A DNA stretch of 24,537 bases from JAIMBK01 sp040755975 (GCA_040755975.1 JBFLZY010000044.1:1-24537); one strand, 5' to 3'; counted from the first letter of the stretch, positions 15,424 through 23,304 are shown. Notes: generated by a model not told the origin, from the sequence alone. Numbers and translations: made by a program.

Positions 15424-15443
15424 ATGAATGAGTAATCACTCAT
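15424..15443. promoter_or_regulatory. FadR-type operator
   Basis: ATGAATGAGTAATCACTCAT is an imperfect palindrome (8 of 10 symmetric pairs). It fits the published Bacillus subtilis FadR box (ATGAATGAnTAnTCATTCAT type) at all but about one or two positions. It covers the expected transcription start, so a bound repressor would block initiation. The TetR-family gene at 20996 encodes a protein very like FadR. Repression relieved by long-chain acyl-CoA is the known mechanism in Bacillus and is inferred here. Confidence 0.75.
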
Positions 15444-15467
15444 ATTTTAAAAGGAGGTTTTGCCCGG

Positions 15468-17882
15468 ATGAAATTTGCTGTTAACAAAGCTGCCGTGCTG
15501 GGCGCAGGGGTAATGGGTGCGGCGATTGCCGCCCACCTGGCCAACGCGGGGATTCCTACCCTGCTCTTAGACATCGTGCCCCAAGAGCTTACCCCCGACG
15601 AAAAGGCCAAAAACCTGACGCTGGAGCACCCCCAGGTGCGCAACCGCCTGGCCGTTAAAGCCTGCGCGCAACTGCTCAAAGCAAAGCCCGCCGCTTTGTA
15701 CGTGCCGGAAAACAGCGCCCTGATCACCCCCGGGAATTTAGAAGACGATCTACCCAAACTTTCGGAAGCGGACTGGGTCATTGAAGCAGTAATCGAACGC
15801 CTGGACGTCAAGCAGGCGCTTCTGGCCAAAGTGGAAAAATACCGCCGGCCGGACGCCATCGTCAGCACCAATACCTCGGGCATCCCGATCAACAAGATTT
15901 GCGAAAAGTGTGCACCGGTGTTTAAGCAACATTTTCTGGGCACGCACTTCTTTAATCCTCCCCGCTACATGAAACTGCTGGAAATCATTCCCGCCAGGGA
16001 GACTTTGCCGGACGTCGTGGAATTCATGCGGGATTTCGCCGGACGCTTCCTCGGCAAGGGAGTGGTGATCTGCAAGGACACCCCTAACTTTATCGCCAAC
16101 CGCATCGGTACTTACGGCATGTTCGCCACGATCAGAGCCATGCTCGACCTGGGTTTGACCGTGGAAGAGGTAGATGCCCTCACTGGCCCGGTTATGGGCA
16201 GGCCCAAAAGCGCTTCTTTCCGGACGTTGGACATGGTGGGCCTGGATGTGCTCTGGCACGTGGCGCAAAACCTGCGGGAAACCCTCACCGACCCGGCAGA
16301 AAAAGAGGTTCTCGCCGTACCTGCTTTTCTGGAACAGATGCTGGCCAACAAGTGGCTGGGGGACAAAACCCGCCAGGGTTTTTACAAAAAAGAAAGGGGT
16401 CAGGAAGCGCTCGTCCTGGACTACCGGACCATGGCCTACCGGCCTAAAGAAAAACCCAAATTCGCCTCCCTGGAACTGGCCAAAAACGTCGCTGGCCTCC
16501 CCGACAAATTAAAGGCGCTGGCCTTCGGCCGGGACAAGGGCGCCGAGTTCGTCTGGCGGATTTTAAAAGAAACGCTGGTTTACGCCGCCAACAAGCTGGG
16601 GGAAATTGCCGACGATATTGAAGCGATTGACCAGGCGATGAAATGGGGCTTCAACTGGGAGCTCGGCCCCTTCGAAGCGTGGGACGCCCTGGGGGTCGCC
16701 CGGGTGGCGGAGCGGCTCCGCGCCGAAGGAGAAGCGCTTCCCCCGGTGGTGGAACAACTGCTGGCCGAAGGTTACCCTGGCTTTTACCAGAAAAAAGACG
16801 GCGACCGTTACGTTTACGATCCTGCCCGCAAGATATTTAAACCCGAGCCAATCCCCGAAGGAGTCATTTTCTTAAACCCGCTTAAAGAAAAGGGCCGGGT
16901 AATTAAGACAAATCCGGGCGCCAGCCTGATTGACCTGGGCGACGGCGTGCTGTGCCTGGAGTTTCACAGTAAAGCCAACTCCATCGGCGCCGACATCGTT
17001 CAAATGCTCCGGTTTGCCGTAAAGGAAGTGGAGGAAAAATACGCAGGGCTGGTGATCGGTAATTACGGTCAGCATTTCTCGGTAGGCGCAAACTTAATGC
17101 TTCTGCTCATGGGGGCTGAAGAGGAGGAATGGGACGAACTGGAACTTGCCGTCAAGGAATTCCAGGACGCCAACATGTCCTTAAAATACTGCCGCAAACC
17201 CGTCGTGGCGGCGCCGCACGGGATGACCGTGGCCGGGGGCTGCGAAGTTTGCCTGCACTGCCATAAAATTAACGCGTACGCCGAAACCTACATGGGCCTG
17301 GTGGAGGTCGGCGTGGGCCTGCTTCCGGCCGGCGGCGGCTGCAAGGAGATGGTGTTCCGGGCGATGGAGATGATGACCCCCGAAGACGAATTGAAAGTGG
17401 GCGGCGTAAATACGGCGCAACCCCTGATCAACAGGGTTTTTCAGACCATCGCCACGGCTAAGGTGTCCACAAGCGGACCGGAGGCAAAAAAGCTGGGTTA
17501 CCTGCGCGCCAACGACCAAATAACCATGTACCGCGAACGGGTGATCGGCGACGCCAAGAAGCTTGTCCTGCAAATGGCCGAAAATGGCTTTAAGCCCCCC
17601 CGGCCGTACAAAATCAAGGCCGTCGGCACCAGCGGCTGCGCCGCCCTGGAACTGGCCGTTTACAGCATGCGCTGGGGCAACCACATCAGCGCTCACGACG
17701 CGTTGATCGCAAAAAAGATCGCCTACGTTCTGACCGGCGGAGATGTAACTCCCGGGACGGAAGTCAGCGAACAAAATCTTTTGGACCTGGAAAGGGAAGG
17801 CTTTTTAAGCCTCCTCGGCGAGCCCAAAACCAAAGAACGGATCCGCCACATGCTGGCAACCGGCAGACCGCTGCGAAATTAA
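15468..17882 (+). CDS. fadN: 3-hydroxyacyl-CoA dehydrogenase / enoyl-CoA hydratase
   Basis: Bifunctional beta-oxidation enzyme of the Bacillus FadN type, 804 aa (FadN is about 790). The NAD-binding Rossmann domain comes first (VLGAGVMGAAIAAHLANAG, 10-28, ending LLLDI). The hydroxyacyl-CoA dehydrogenase core has GTHFFNP (158-164, His160) and DTPNFIANRIG (204-214), followed by the C-terminal dimerisation domains to about 450. The enoyl-CoA hydratase domain covers about 490-690: oxyanion loop SVGANL (538-543), VAGGCE (588-593, Glu593) and VEVGVGLLPAGGG (612-624, Glu613). ATG start with AAGGAGG about 10 nt upstream. First gene of fadNAE, under the FadR-type operator. It hydrates enoyl-CoA and oxidises the 3-hydroxyacyl-CoA in the cytoplasm. 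The domain order (dehydrogenase first) is the FadN order, opposite to E. coli FadB. Confidence 0.95.
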   Translation: MKFAVNKAAVLGAGVMGAAIAAHLANAGIPTLLLDIVPQELTPDEKAKNLTLEHPQVRNRLAVKACAQLLKAKPAALYVPENSALITPGNLEDDLPKLSEADWVIEAVIERLDVKQALLAKVEKYRRPDAIVSTNTSGIPINKICEKCAPVFKQHFLGTHFFNPPRYMKLLEIIPARETLPDVVEFMRDFAGRFLGKGVVICKDTPNFIANRIGTYGMFATIRAMLDLGLTVEEVDALTGPVMGRPKSASFRTLDMVGLDVLWHVAQNLRETLTDPAEKEVLAVPAFLEQMLANKWLGDKTRQGFYKKERGQEALVLDYRTMAYRPKEKPKFASLELAKNVAGLPDKLKALAFGRDKGAEFVWRILKETLVYAANKLGEIADDIEAIDQAMKWGFNWELGPFEAWDALGVARVAERLRAEGEALPPVVEQLLAEGYPGFYQKKDGDRYVYDPARKIFKPEPIPEGVIFLNPLKEKGRVIKTNPGASLIDLGDGVLCLEFHSKANSIGADIVQMLRFAVKEVEEKYAGLVIGNYGQHFSVGANLMLLLMGAEEEEWDELELAVKEFQDANMSLKYCRKPVVAAPHGMTVAGGCEVCLHCHKINAYAETYMGLVEVGVGLLPAGGGCKEMVFRAMEMMTPEDELKVGGVNTAQPLINRVFQTIATAKVSTSGPEAKKLGYLRANDQITMYRERVIGDAKKLVLQMAENGFKPPRPYKIKAVGTSGCAALELAVYSMRWGNHISAHDALIAKKIAYVLTGGDVTPGTEVSEQNLLDLEREGFLSLLGEPKTKERIRHMLATGRPLRN

Positions 17883-17911
17883 CGGAAAAATGGGAAGGAG
17901 GTCCTAAAAAT

Positions 17912-19087
17912 ATGCAAGAAGCTGTTATAGTTAGCGCGGTGCGGACGGCAGTAGGGAAAGCCCCCCGGGGAAAACTAAAAAACACCCGCCCGGAATATCT
18001 GGCCAGCACTGTTTTAAAAGAAGCGTTGGCCCGGGTGAAGGCACTTGCTCCCGCCGAAATAGACGACGTCATTTTTGGTTGTTCTTTCCCGGAAGCTGAG
18101 CAGGGAATGAACGTGGGGAGGTTAATTGTGCTGAAGGCCGGCTTGCCCGACAACGTGCCCGGCGCGACAATCAACCGCTTTTGCGCCAGCGGCCTGGAAG
18201 CCGTCGCCATCGCCGCGACCAGGATCATGACGGGGTTTGCGCAAGTTTGCCTGGCCGGCGGAGTGGAAAGCATGAGCCTGGTTCCGATGGGCGGCAACAA
18301 AATAAGCCCTGATCCCGGGTTGCTGGCTACCCTTCCGGAAGCTTACATAGGCATGGGCTACACGGCCGAAAACGTCGCCGAACGCTACCAGATTTCCCGG
18401 GAAGAGCAGGACGCTTTCGCCCTGGCCAGCCACCAAAAAGCAACGGCGGCCATTCAAGAAGGAAGATTTAAAGAAGAAATCGTCCCCCTCACGGTGACGG
18501 AAAAGTTCTGGCAGGACGGGAAAATCGTTGCGAACAGCTTCGTTTTCGATACGGACGAAGGGGTGCGGCCGGACACCAGCCTGGAAGCCCTGGCCAGCCT
18601 GAAACCCGCTTTTAAAACAGGCGGTACGGTAACTGCGGGTAATTCTTCCCAAACCAGCGACGGGGCGGCCTGCCTGGTGCTGATGAGCCGCCGCAAGGCG
18701 GAGTCCCTGGGTCTAAAGCCGCTGGCCGTCTTCCGGGCCTACGCCGTTGGCGGCTGCCCGCCCGAAATAATGGGCATGGGCCCCACCGTGGCGATCCCCA
18801 AAGCACTTAAACTTGCCGGCCTCACGCAAGACCAGATTGATTTGTTTGAACTGAACGAAGCTTTCGCCGCCCAGGCGTTGGCCTGCGTAAAGGTTTTAGA
18901 CCTGGACGCCGCGAAAATCAATCCCAACGGCGGGGCGATCGCTCTGGGCCACCCCCTGGGCTGCACCGGCGCCAAGCTTACCACCACCCTGCTTTACGAA
19001 ATGCAACGCCGGCAGGCCCGCTACGGCGTGGTCAGCATGTGCATCGGCGGCGGCATGGGCGCCGCGGCGGTTTTCGAGCGCGCCTGA
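17912..19087 (+). CDS. fadA: Acetyl-CoA acyltransferase (3-ketoacyl-CoA thiolase)
   Basis: Cytoplasmic thiolase, 391 aa, normal length. All catalytic elements are present: nucleophile Cys91 in NRFCASGLEA, NEAFAAQ (315-321), His347 in GGAIALGHPLGCTGAK and Cys377 in CIGGGMGAA. It cleaves 3-ketoacyl-CoA to acetyl-CoA and a shortened acyl-CoA, the last step of the cycle, or runs the reverse condensation. It starts at ATG with AAGGAGGT upstream, 29 bp after fadN. The position between fadN and fadE is the same as in Bacillus subtilis fadNAE, which supports a degradative thiolase rather than a biosynthetic acetoacetyl-CoA one. Confidence 0.95.
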   Translation: MQEAVIVSAVRTAVGKAPRGKLKNTRPEYLASTVLKEALARVKALAPAEIDDVIFGCSFPEAEQGMNVGRLIVLKAGLPDNVPGATINRFCASGLEAVAIAATRIMTGFAQVCLAGGVESMSLVPMGGNKISPDPGLLATLPEAYIGMGYTAENVAERYQISREEQDAFALASHQKATAAIQEGRFKEEIVPLTVTEKFWQDGKIVANSFVFDTDEGVRPDTSLEALASLKPAFKTGGTVTAGNSSQTSDGAACLVLMSRRKAESLGLKPLAVFRAYAVGGCPPEIMGMGPTVAIPKALKLAGLTQDQIDLFELNEAFAAQALACVKVLDLDAAKINPNGGAIALGHPLGCTGAKLTTTLLYEMQRRQARYGVVSMCIGGGMGAAAVFERA

Positions 19088-19131
19088 ACCTTTATGGCAT
19101 AAACTATTTTCTTAAGGAAAGGGGAATTAAC

Positions 19132-20883
19132 ATGCTGCAAAAAGGCGGTGCCTTTTTACTGGAAAGCATTAACCCGGGGGACGTTTTCACACCCGAGGAC
19201 CTCAGTGAAGAACACCGGCTCATCGCCCAAACAGTGGCCGATTTTGTCGAAAAGGAAGTCATCCCTCGCGACGCCGAACTGGAAGCGCAAAAAGAAGGGC
19301 TGATGCGCGAACTCCTGGAAAAAGCAGGCGAAGTGGGCCTGCTTTCGGCCGATATTCCGGAAGAATACGGCGGTTCCGACCTGGGCAAGATCGCTTCCAT
19401 GCTCATCACGGAAAATGTGGCGGTCGGCGCCTTCGCCGTCGGCCACGGCGACCATACGGGGATCGGCTCCCTGCCCATCGTTTTGTTCGGCAACGAAGAC
19501 CAGAAAAAACGCTACCTGCCCGGACTGGCCAGCGGAAAAATCATCGGGGCCTACGCCTTAACTGAGCCCGGTGCCGGTTCTGACGCTCTGGCCGCCCGGA
19601 CCAGGGCTACCTTAAGTCCCGATGGTAAACACTATCTGTTAAACGGCGAGAAAATCTTTATTACCAACGCCGGTTTCGCCGATCTGTTTACGACTTACGC
19701 CAAAGTCGACGGCCAAAAGTTCACCGCTTTTATCGTGGAAAGAAATACGCCGGGTTTCAGCCTGGGCGCCGAGGAAAAAAAGATGGGCATCAAGGGTTCT
19801 TCCACCCGCAGCCTGATTTTTGAAGATGCCCGGGTTCCGGTAGGAAACGTCCTGGGTGAAATAGGGCGCGGCCACGTGATCGCCTTTAACATTCTAAATA
19901 TCGGGCGGCTTAAGCTGGGGGCGGGCTGCGTAGGCTCGGCCCGGCGGGCAATCAACCTGGCTTTGCAGTACGCCATGCAGCGTCAGCAGTTCAACACCCC
20001 CATCGCCCGCTTCGGCCTGATTCAGCATAAATTCGCCCAGATGGCGGCCAAAGCATATGCCGCCGAGAGCACCGTCTACCGGCTGACGGGGATCATTGAA
20101 GAAACCCTGCTGGGCAAACAGGCCGGCCCGGAAATAGCCGCCGCCATCGAAGAATACGCCATCGAGTGCTCTATTTGCAAAATACTTGGTTCCGAGGCGC
20201 TGGATTACATCGTGGACGAGATGGTCCAGATTTACGGGGGTTACGGGTACATCCAAGAATACCCGGCGGAGCGTTTCTACCGGGACGCCCGGATTAACCG
20301 GATCTTTGAGGGCACCAACGAAATCAACCGGTTGATCATCCCGGCCACCCTGGTGCGTAAAGCGCTCAAGGGGCACCTGCCCCTGATCGAGGCAGCGCAA
20401 GCGCTGGCCAAAGAAATTCTCGACCTGCGCGCCGCCCTTCCGGAAGACGACGGGAAACCGCTGGCGGCCGAGAGAGACATGCTGGCCAGGGCGAAAAAGC
20501 TGTTCTTAATGCTCGGCGGCCAGGCCATGCAAAAATTCGGGGATAAGCTGGCCGCCGAACAGGAAATCATCGGGTGCCTGGCTGATCTGGCAATTCAAAT
20601 TTACGCCATGGAAAGCGCCGTCTTGAGGGCGCTCAAATCCTGGGAGGCCGACCCGGATACCGCCGCCGCCAAGCTGGACATGGCCCGCTGCTACGTTCAC
20701 GATAATTTCCCGCTTTTTGAGAAATGGTCGCGGGAATCCCTGGCTTTCCTCTTCGCAGGGGACACGTTGAACACTCAGCTGGCCGTCGCCAAACGACTCT
20801 GTAAATACCAGCCCGGCGACCTCATCCGGCTCCGCCGGCAAATCACCGAACGGATGCTGGACGCCGAAAAATATGTTGTTTAA
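19132..20883 (+). CDS. fadE: Acyl-CoA dehydrogenase
   Basis: FAD-dependent acyl-CoA dehydrogenase, 583 aa, catalysing the first oxidation of beta-oxidation; electrons normally pass to ETF, which is not encoded in this window. Features in order: N-terminal helical domain with EEYGGSDLGK (77-86), FAD/substrate motif YALTEPGAGSDA (141-152), EKIFITNA (173-180), KMGIKGSSTRSL (217-228), and the C-terminal core with QIYGGYGYIQEYPAERFYRDARI and catalytic base Glu393 in IFEGTNEI. About 180 further residues form a C-terminal helical extension as in Bacillus FadE and VLCAD-type enzymes. The frame is open upstream into fadA, but the ATG at 19132 has AAGGAAAGGGG ahead of it and gives the FadE-like start. 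It lies 44 bp after fadA. Confidence 0.95.
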   Translation: MLQKGGAFLLESINPGDVFTPEDLSEEHRLIAQTVADFVEKEVIPRDAELEAQKEGLMRELLEKAGEVGLLSADIPEEYGGSDLGKIASMLITENVAVGAFAVGHGDHTGIGSLPIVLFGNEDQKKRYLPGLASGKIIGAYALTEPGAGSDALAARTRATLSPDGKHYLLNGEKIFITNAGFADLFTTYAKVDGQKFTAFIVERNTPGFSLGAEEKKMGIKGSSTRSLIFEDARVPVGNVLGEIGRGHVIAFNILNIGRLKLGAGCVGSARRAINLALQYAMQRQQFNTPIARFGLIQHKFAQMAAKAYAAESTVYRLTGIIEETLLGKQAGPEIAAAIEEYAIECSICKILGSEALDYIVDEMVQIYGGYGYIQEYPAERFYRDARINRIFEGTNEINRLIIPATLVRKALKGHLPLIEAAQALAKEILDLRAALPEDDGKPLAAERDMLARAKKLFLMLGGQAMQKFGDKLAAEQEIIGCLADLAIQIYAMESAVLRALKSWEADPDTAAAKLDMARCYVHDNFPLFEKWSRESLAFLFAGDTLNTQLAVAKRLCKYQPGDLIRLRRQITERMLDAEKYVV

Positions 20884-20904
20884 ATAAGGCACTGAAGGCA
20901 CAAA

Positions 20905-20955
20905 AGGCACAGAGGCACAAAGTAATAAGCGCCACTTCTTTGTGCCTTTGTGCCT
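20905..20955. repeat. 18-bp inverted repeat in the fadE-fadR gap
   Basis: Arms AGGCACAGAGGCACAAAG (20905-20922) and CTTTGTGCCTTTGTGCCT (20938-20955) pair over 18 bp with a single G-T, a G-U wobble in RNA, around a 15-nt loop. There is no T-run after it, so it is not a standard terminator. It could still lower read-through into fadR or protect the fadNAE mRNA 3' end. The right arm belongs to the dispersed CTTTGTGCC repeat. Confidence 0.7.
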
Positions 20956-20976
20956 GTGCACTTTGGGCCTGAAAAC
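20938..20976. repeat. CTTTGTGCC-rich dispersed intergenic repeat, copy B
   Basis: A 39-nt counterpart of the copy at 14551-14590, in the same orientation, beginning CTTTGTGCCTTTGTGCCTGT and ending CCTGAAAAC. Copy A lacks the opposing inverted arm that this copy has upstream. Distribution across the genome cannot be judged from here. Confidence 0.65.
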
Positions 20977-20995
20977 AAAAAGGGAGAGTATAGTT

Positions 20996-21601
20996 GTGTC
21001 TAAAAAAACAAAGGATAAATATCAGGCGATTATTGAAGCCGCGATAAAAGTAATTGCCGAACACGGTTACCACAACGCCCAGGTTTCCAAAATTGCGAAA
21101 GAAGCCGGCGTAGCAGAAGGTACTATTTACTTGTATTTTCAAAATAAAGAAGATGTTTTAATTTCTATCTTTAAAGATAAAATGGGCGAATATATCGCCC
21201 TGGTTCGCGAAGAACTGCAAAAAACAGAAGATCCCCTGGAAAAACTTCAACTGTTGATTCAGCTGCACTTCTCGAAATTAGAAGCAAACCGTTACCTGGC
21301 GGCTGTTTTGCAGGTGCAATTGCGCCAATCCCACCCGTCAATCCGCAAGCGGATAGCGGAACCCCTAAAGGGGTATTACCGGCTTATTGAAGAAATCGTT
21401 TCGGAAGGGGTGACAAAGGGATTATTCAGAGAAAGCCTTAATGTTCACCTGACCAGGCAGGTAATCTTCGGCGCAATGGACGAGGTAGCCACCTGCTGGG
21501 TGATGGCCCAAAAACCATCCAGTCTCTCCGGGCAGGCGCCGGCAGTATTTGATTTGCTGGCCCACGCTTTAAGTAAAAGGACAGTTTGGAAAAACTTATA
21601 A
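20996..21601 (+). CDS. fadR: TetR-family fatty-acid degradation regulator
   Basis: A 201-aa TetR/AcrR-type repressor very similar in recall to Bacillus subtilis FadR (194 aa). The DNA-binding helix-turn-helix is IAEHGYHNAQVSKIAKEAGV followed by AEGTIYLYFQNKEDVLISIF (about 20-60). The ligand-binding half contains QVQLRQSHPSIRKRI and RQVIFGAMDEVATCWVM, again FadR-like. The frame is open upstream, but that part lies in the intergenic repeat. GTG at 20996 has GGGAGA about 8 nt upstream and gives a start at MSKKTKDKYQAIIEAA. It follows fadE by about 110 bp on the same strand with no other promoter seen, so it may be co-transcribed and hence self-limited through the operator at 15424. The expected effector is long-chain acyl-CoA. 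Confidence 0.9.
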   Translation: MSKKTKDKYQAIIEAAIKVIAEHGYHNAQVSKIAKEAGVAEGTIYLYFQNKEDVLISIFKDKMGEYIALVREELQKTEDPLEKLQLLIQLHFSKLEANRYLAAVLQVQLRQSHPSIRKRIAEPLKGYYRLIEEIVSEGVTKGLFRESLNVHLTRQVIFGAMDEVATCWVMAQKPSSLSGQAPAVFDLLAHALSKRTVWKNL

Positions 21602-21620
21602 AAATGTTTTAAAAAAACTC

Positions 21621-21649
21621 TTGCGCTTTTGGACAACAAAGTATACTAT
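21621..21649 (+). promoter_or_regulatory. Candidate promoter for the glycosyltransferase gene
   Basis: TTGCGC, a 17-nt spacer and TACTAT (4 of 6 at each box) lie just after fadR. The expected start near 21656 is a few bases before the palindrome at 21661. Confidence 0.45.
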
Positions 21650-21660
21650 TATTGGAAGAC

Positions 21661-21670
21661 GGTGATCACC
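21661..21670. promoter_or_regulatory. Perfect 10-bp palindrome GGTGATCACC
   Basis: A fully symmetric decamer next to the predicted transcription start of the glycosyltransferase gene and 30 bp before its ATG. The position suits an operator, but the length is short and no regulator can be named. Confidence 0.3.
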
Positions 21671-21700
21671 ACTAACATTTCTGCCTTGGAGGAAGAGTTG

Positions 21701-22912
21701 ATGGATGAATCACTTGCTTTTTTTCAAACCGTTCTGTCGATGATCACCCTTTATTATGTCACCATATCGATCTTTTCCTTACGCAAGAAACGAGAGGAAT
21801 ACCCGGAACCGCCGACCAAATCGTTTGCCATCGTAATCGCCGCCCACAATGAAGAGAAGGTGATTGGAGAACTCCTCAAAAGCATATGGCAACTTAAATA
21901 TCCCAGAGAGTTGTTTGAGGTTTTTGTAATCGCCGACAACTGCACGGATAACACCGCAAACATAGCCCGTTCGCTTGATGCCACAGTATTTGAGCGCTAT
22001 AACAAAACCCAGAAAGGGAAAGGGTACGCCTTAGAATACGGTTTCAAAAAGATTTTTTCTCTGCCGCGCAAATTTGACGCCGTTCTGGTTCTGGATGCCG
22101 ATAACTTGATTTCTTCCAACTTTTTAACAATCATGAATTGCCGCCTGAACCGCGGGGAAAAAATCATCCAGGGTTATCTGGACACAAAAAATCCGGACGA
22201 CACCTGGGTCTCACGTTCTATTTGCGTAGGTTATCTAATCACCAACAGGTTCTGGCAGCTGGCCAAGTACAACCTGGGACTTTCCTGCGCCCTTGGTGGT
22301 ACGGGCATGTGCATCGAAACCGGCGTATTGAAAAAATTCGGCTGGGGAATGACCTCGCTGACTGAAGATCTTGAGTTCCAGACTAAGGCTTTGTTATGCA
22401 ACTTGCGGGTAAACTGGGCACATGACGCAGTTGTTTACGATGAAAAACCGCTTACCTTAAAACAATCCTGGCGCCAACGCCAGCGCTGGATGCAGGGGCA
22501 TTGCAGCGTGGCCAACCAGTACTTTTTAAAGCTTTTCTGGGCCGGGATTTTAAACCGGAACTTTAAAATGATCGACGGGGCCCTTTATTTACTGCAACCG
22601 TATTACACAATGGGCCTGGGGATTACCCTGTTTTTGTCTTTTCTTATCCATCCGCAACTGCTAAGTTTCTACTGGTTTGGAGTGAGCTTCGCCATTCAAT
22701 ACCTATATCTGGGACTTGCCCTCTTTTTGGAAAAAGCGCCCTGGAAAACGTTTTTATGGTTGCTTTATTACCCCTTCTTTACTTTAACCTGGATTCCCAT
22801 CGCATTTGCCGGCTTCATTTTTCGCAACCACAAAGACTGGAACCACACCAAGCACGTCCGCAACATTTCCTACGACTTTTTAAGGAAACAAACCCAGCCG
22901 GGAAGGAGCTGA
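21701..22912 (+). CDS. Membrane-bound family 2 glycosyltransferase
   Basis: A 403-aa processive-type GT2 enzyme. One N-terminal membrane helix (about 7-27) precedes a cytoplasmic GT-A domain at about 40-270: AIVIAAHNEEKVIGELL (43-59), ADNCTDNT (78-85), the DxD-like nucleotide-sugar/metal motif LDADN (131-135), GGTGMCIET (199-207), the catalytic TED (221-223), and the acceptor motif RQRQRWMQGH (258-267), i.e. (Q/R)xxRW. Three or four membrane helices follow to about 375. An in-frame TTG at 21629 exists, but the ATG at 21701 has GGAGGA 7 nt upstream and avoids coding through the promoter. The layout is that of cellulose/hyaluronan-synthase-like enzymes without a PilZ domain. Sugar and product unknown. 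It has its own promoter, so it is probably not part of the fad operon. Confidence 0.88.
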   Translation: MDESLAFFQTVLSMITLYYVTISIFSLRKKREEYPEPPTKSFAIVIAAHNEEKVIGELLKSIWQLKYPRELFEVFVIADNCTDNTANIARSLDATVFERYNKTQKGKGYALEYGFKKIFSLPRKFDAVLVLDADNLISSNFLTIMNCRLNRGEKIIQGYLDTKNPDDTWVSRSICVGYLITNRFWQLAKYNLGLSCALGGTGMCIETGVLKKFGWGMTSLTEDLEFQTKALLCNLRVNWAHDAVVYDEKPLTLKQSWRQRQRWMQGHCSVANQYFLKLFWAGILNRNFKMIDGALYLLQPYYTMGLGITLFLSFLIHPQLLSFYWFGVSFAIQYLYLGLALFLEKAPWKTFLWLLYYPFFTLTWIPIAFAGFIFRNHKDWNHTKHVRNISYDFLRKQTQPGRS

Positions 22913-22935
22913 GTTGAGAAAATAATCCTCCCCTG

Positions 22936-22965
22936 GTAACATATGCCTGGATGGTTACGTATTAT
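22936..22965 (+). promoter_or_regulatory. Candidate promoter for the 42-aa TM protein
   Basis: GTAACA (4 of 6), an 18-nt spacer and TATTAT (5 of 6) place the start near 22972, within the inverted repeat that follows. An alternative, TTGAGA-N17-TAACAT at 22914-22942, would instead put the complete inverted repeat into the transcript. Confidence 0.4.
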
Positions 22966-22983
22966 AGAATAAGACCATCCAGG
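22946..22983. promoter_or_regulatory. Perfect 10-bp inverted repeat abutting the ribosome binding site
   Basis: CCTGGATGGT (22946-22955) and ACCATCCAGG (22974-22983) are exact complements around an AT-rich 18-nt centre. The centre contains the TATTAT -10 candidate. The right arm ends directly at AAAGGAGG (22984-22991), the ribosome binding site of the next gene. It is either an operator framing the -10 or an RNA stem that controls ribosome access, depending on which promoter is used. Confidence 0.65.
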
Positions 22984-22998
22984 AAAGGAGGATTTTTT

Positions 22999-23127
22999 AT
23001 GGCCGATACCCGGGAACTCAACATCAAACCCAGTGCTACCTCGCCACTTGAATTTGCTTTGGGGATTGTCGTAGCCATTTTAGGCTTTCTGGTGCTGGTG
23101 GCAGGTGTGTTGATCGTTATTTTCTAA
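22999..23127 (+). CDS. 42-aa single-TM small protein
   Basis: Short gene with an excellent ribosome binding site (AAAGGAGG, 7-nt spacer, ATG). The product MADTRELNIKPSATSPLE... has a polar N-terminus of about 17 residues and one long membrane helix at about 19-42 ending at the C-terminus. The strong translation signals, dedicated promoter, upstream inverted repeat and downstream terminator all support a real, independently expressed gene. It has no recognised family. Its size and layout recall the two mini-proteins after the YeiH-type genes, but it is not next to a transporter and its N-terminus is less acidic. Confidence 0.75.
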   Translation: MADTRELNIKPSATSPLEFALGIVVAILGFLVLVAGVLIVIF

Positions 23128-23171
23128 CACCAGCAAGTTCTTCCTGAGTTAAAGAGAATTTTGTACCCGGC

Positions 23172-23205
23172 GCGAGTGCCGGGGGCACTTAGAACCGGCA
23201 CTCGC
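23172..23205 (+). terminator. Hairpin terminator after the 42-aa TM gene
   Basis: An 11-bp perfect stem (GCGAGTGCCGG / CCGGCACTCGC) with a 12-nt loop is followed by TTATTTCATTCCTTT. The tail is T-rich but not a clean run. It lies 45 bp after the stop codon. It may also act against transcription coming from the convergent enolase gene, though no T-run is seen in that direction. Confidence 0.6.
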
Positions 23206-23304
23206 TTATTTCATTCCTTTCCCTATCCGGGATGGCGTAGCCGGCTGCATCAGCCAATCCTCCCCCGGAGATTTTTGTCCCGTAAGCTTTTCCGCGCGGA
23301 CTTT

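Noticed and set aside
17181..17774. 197-aa antisense frame within fadN
   Set aside because: It is a by-product of GC-rich codon use in fadN, with no ribosome binding site or recognisable motif, opposite a well-defined enzyme domain.
19039..19131. Upstream extension of fadE into fadA
   Set aside because: The extension overlaps the thiolase end. The ATG at 19132 has a clear ribosome binding site and gives the family N-terminus.
20897..20976. CRISPR-like tandem units (GGCAC/GTGCC)
   Set aside because: The units are too short, with no regular spacers of 30-40 nt and no cas genes. It is better read as a hairpin and dispersed repeat.
20942..20995. Upstream GTG start for fadR
   Set aside because: It would translate the right arm of the intergenic repeat (MPLCLCTLG...). 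The GTG at 20996 has a ribosome binding site and matches the FadR start.
23226..23272. Possible c-di-GMP-type riboswitch (GGATGGCGTAGCC and GGCTGCATCAGCC)
   Set aside because: There is some resemblance to the 3' half of such aptamers, but the conserved GCAAA core is missing and the position downstream of two convergent genes makes no sense for a riboswitch.
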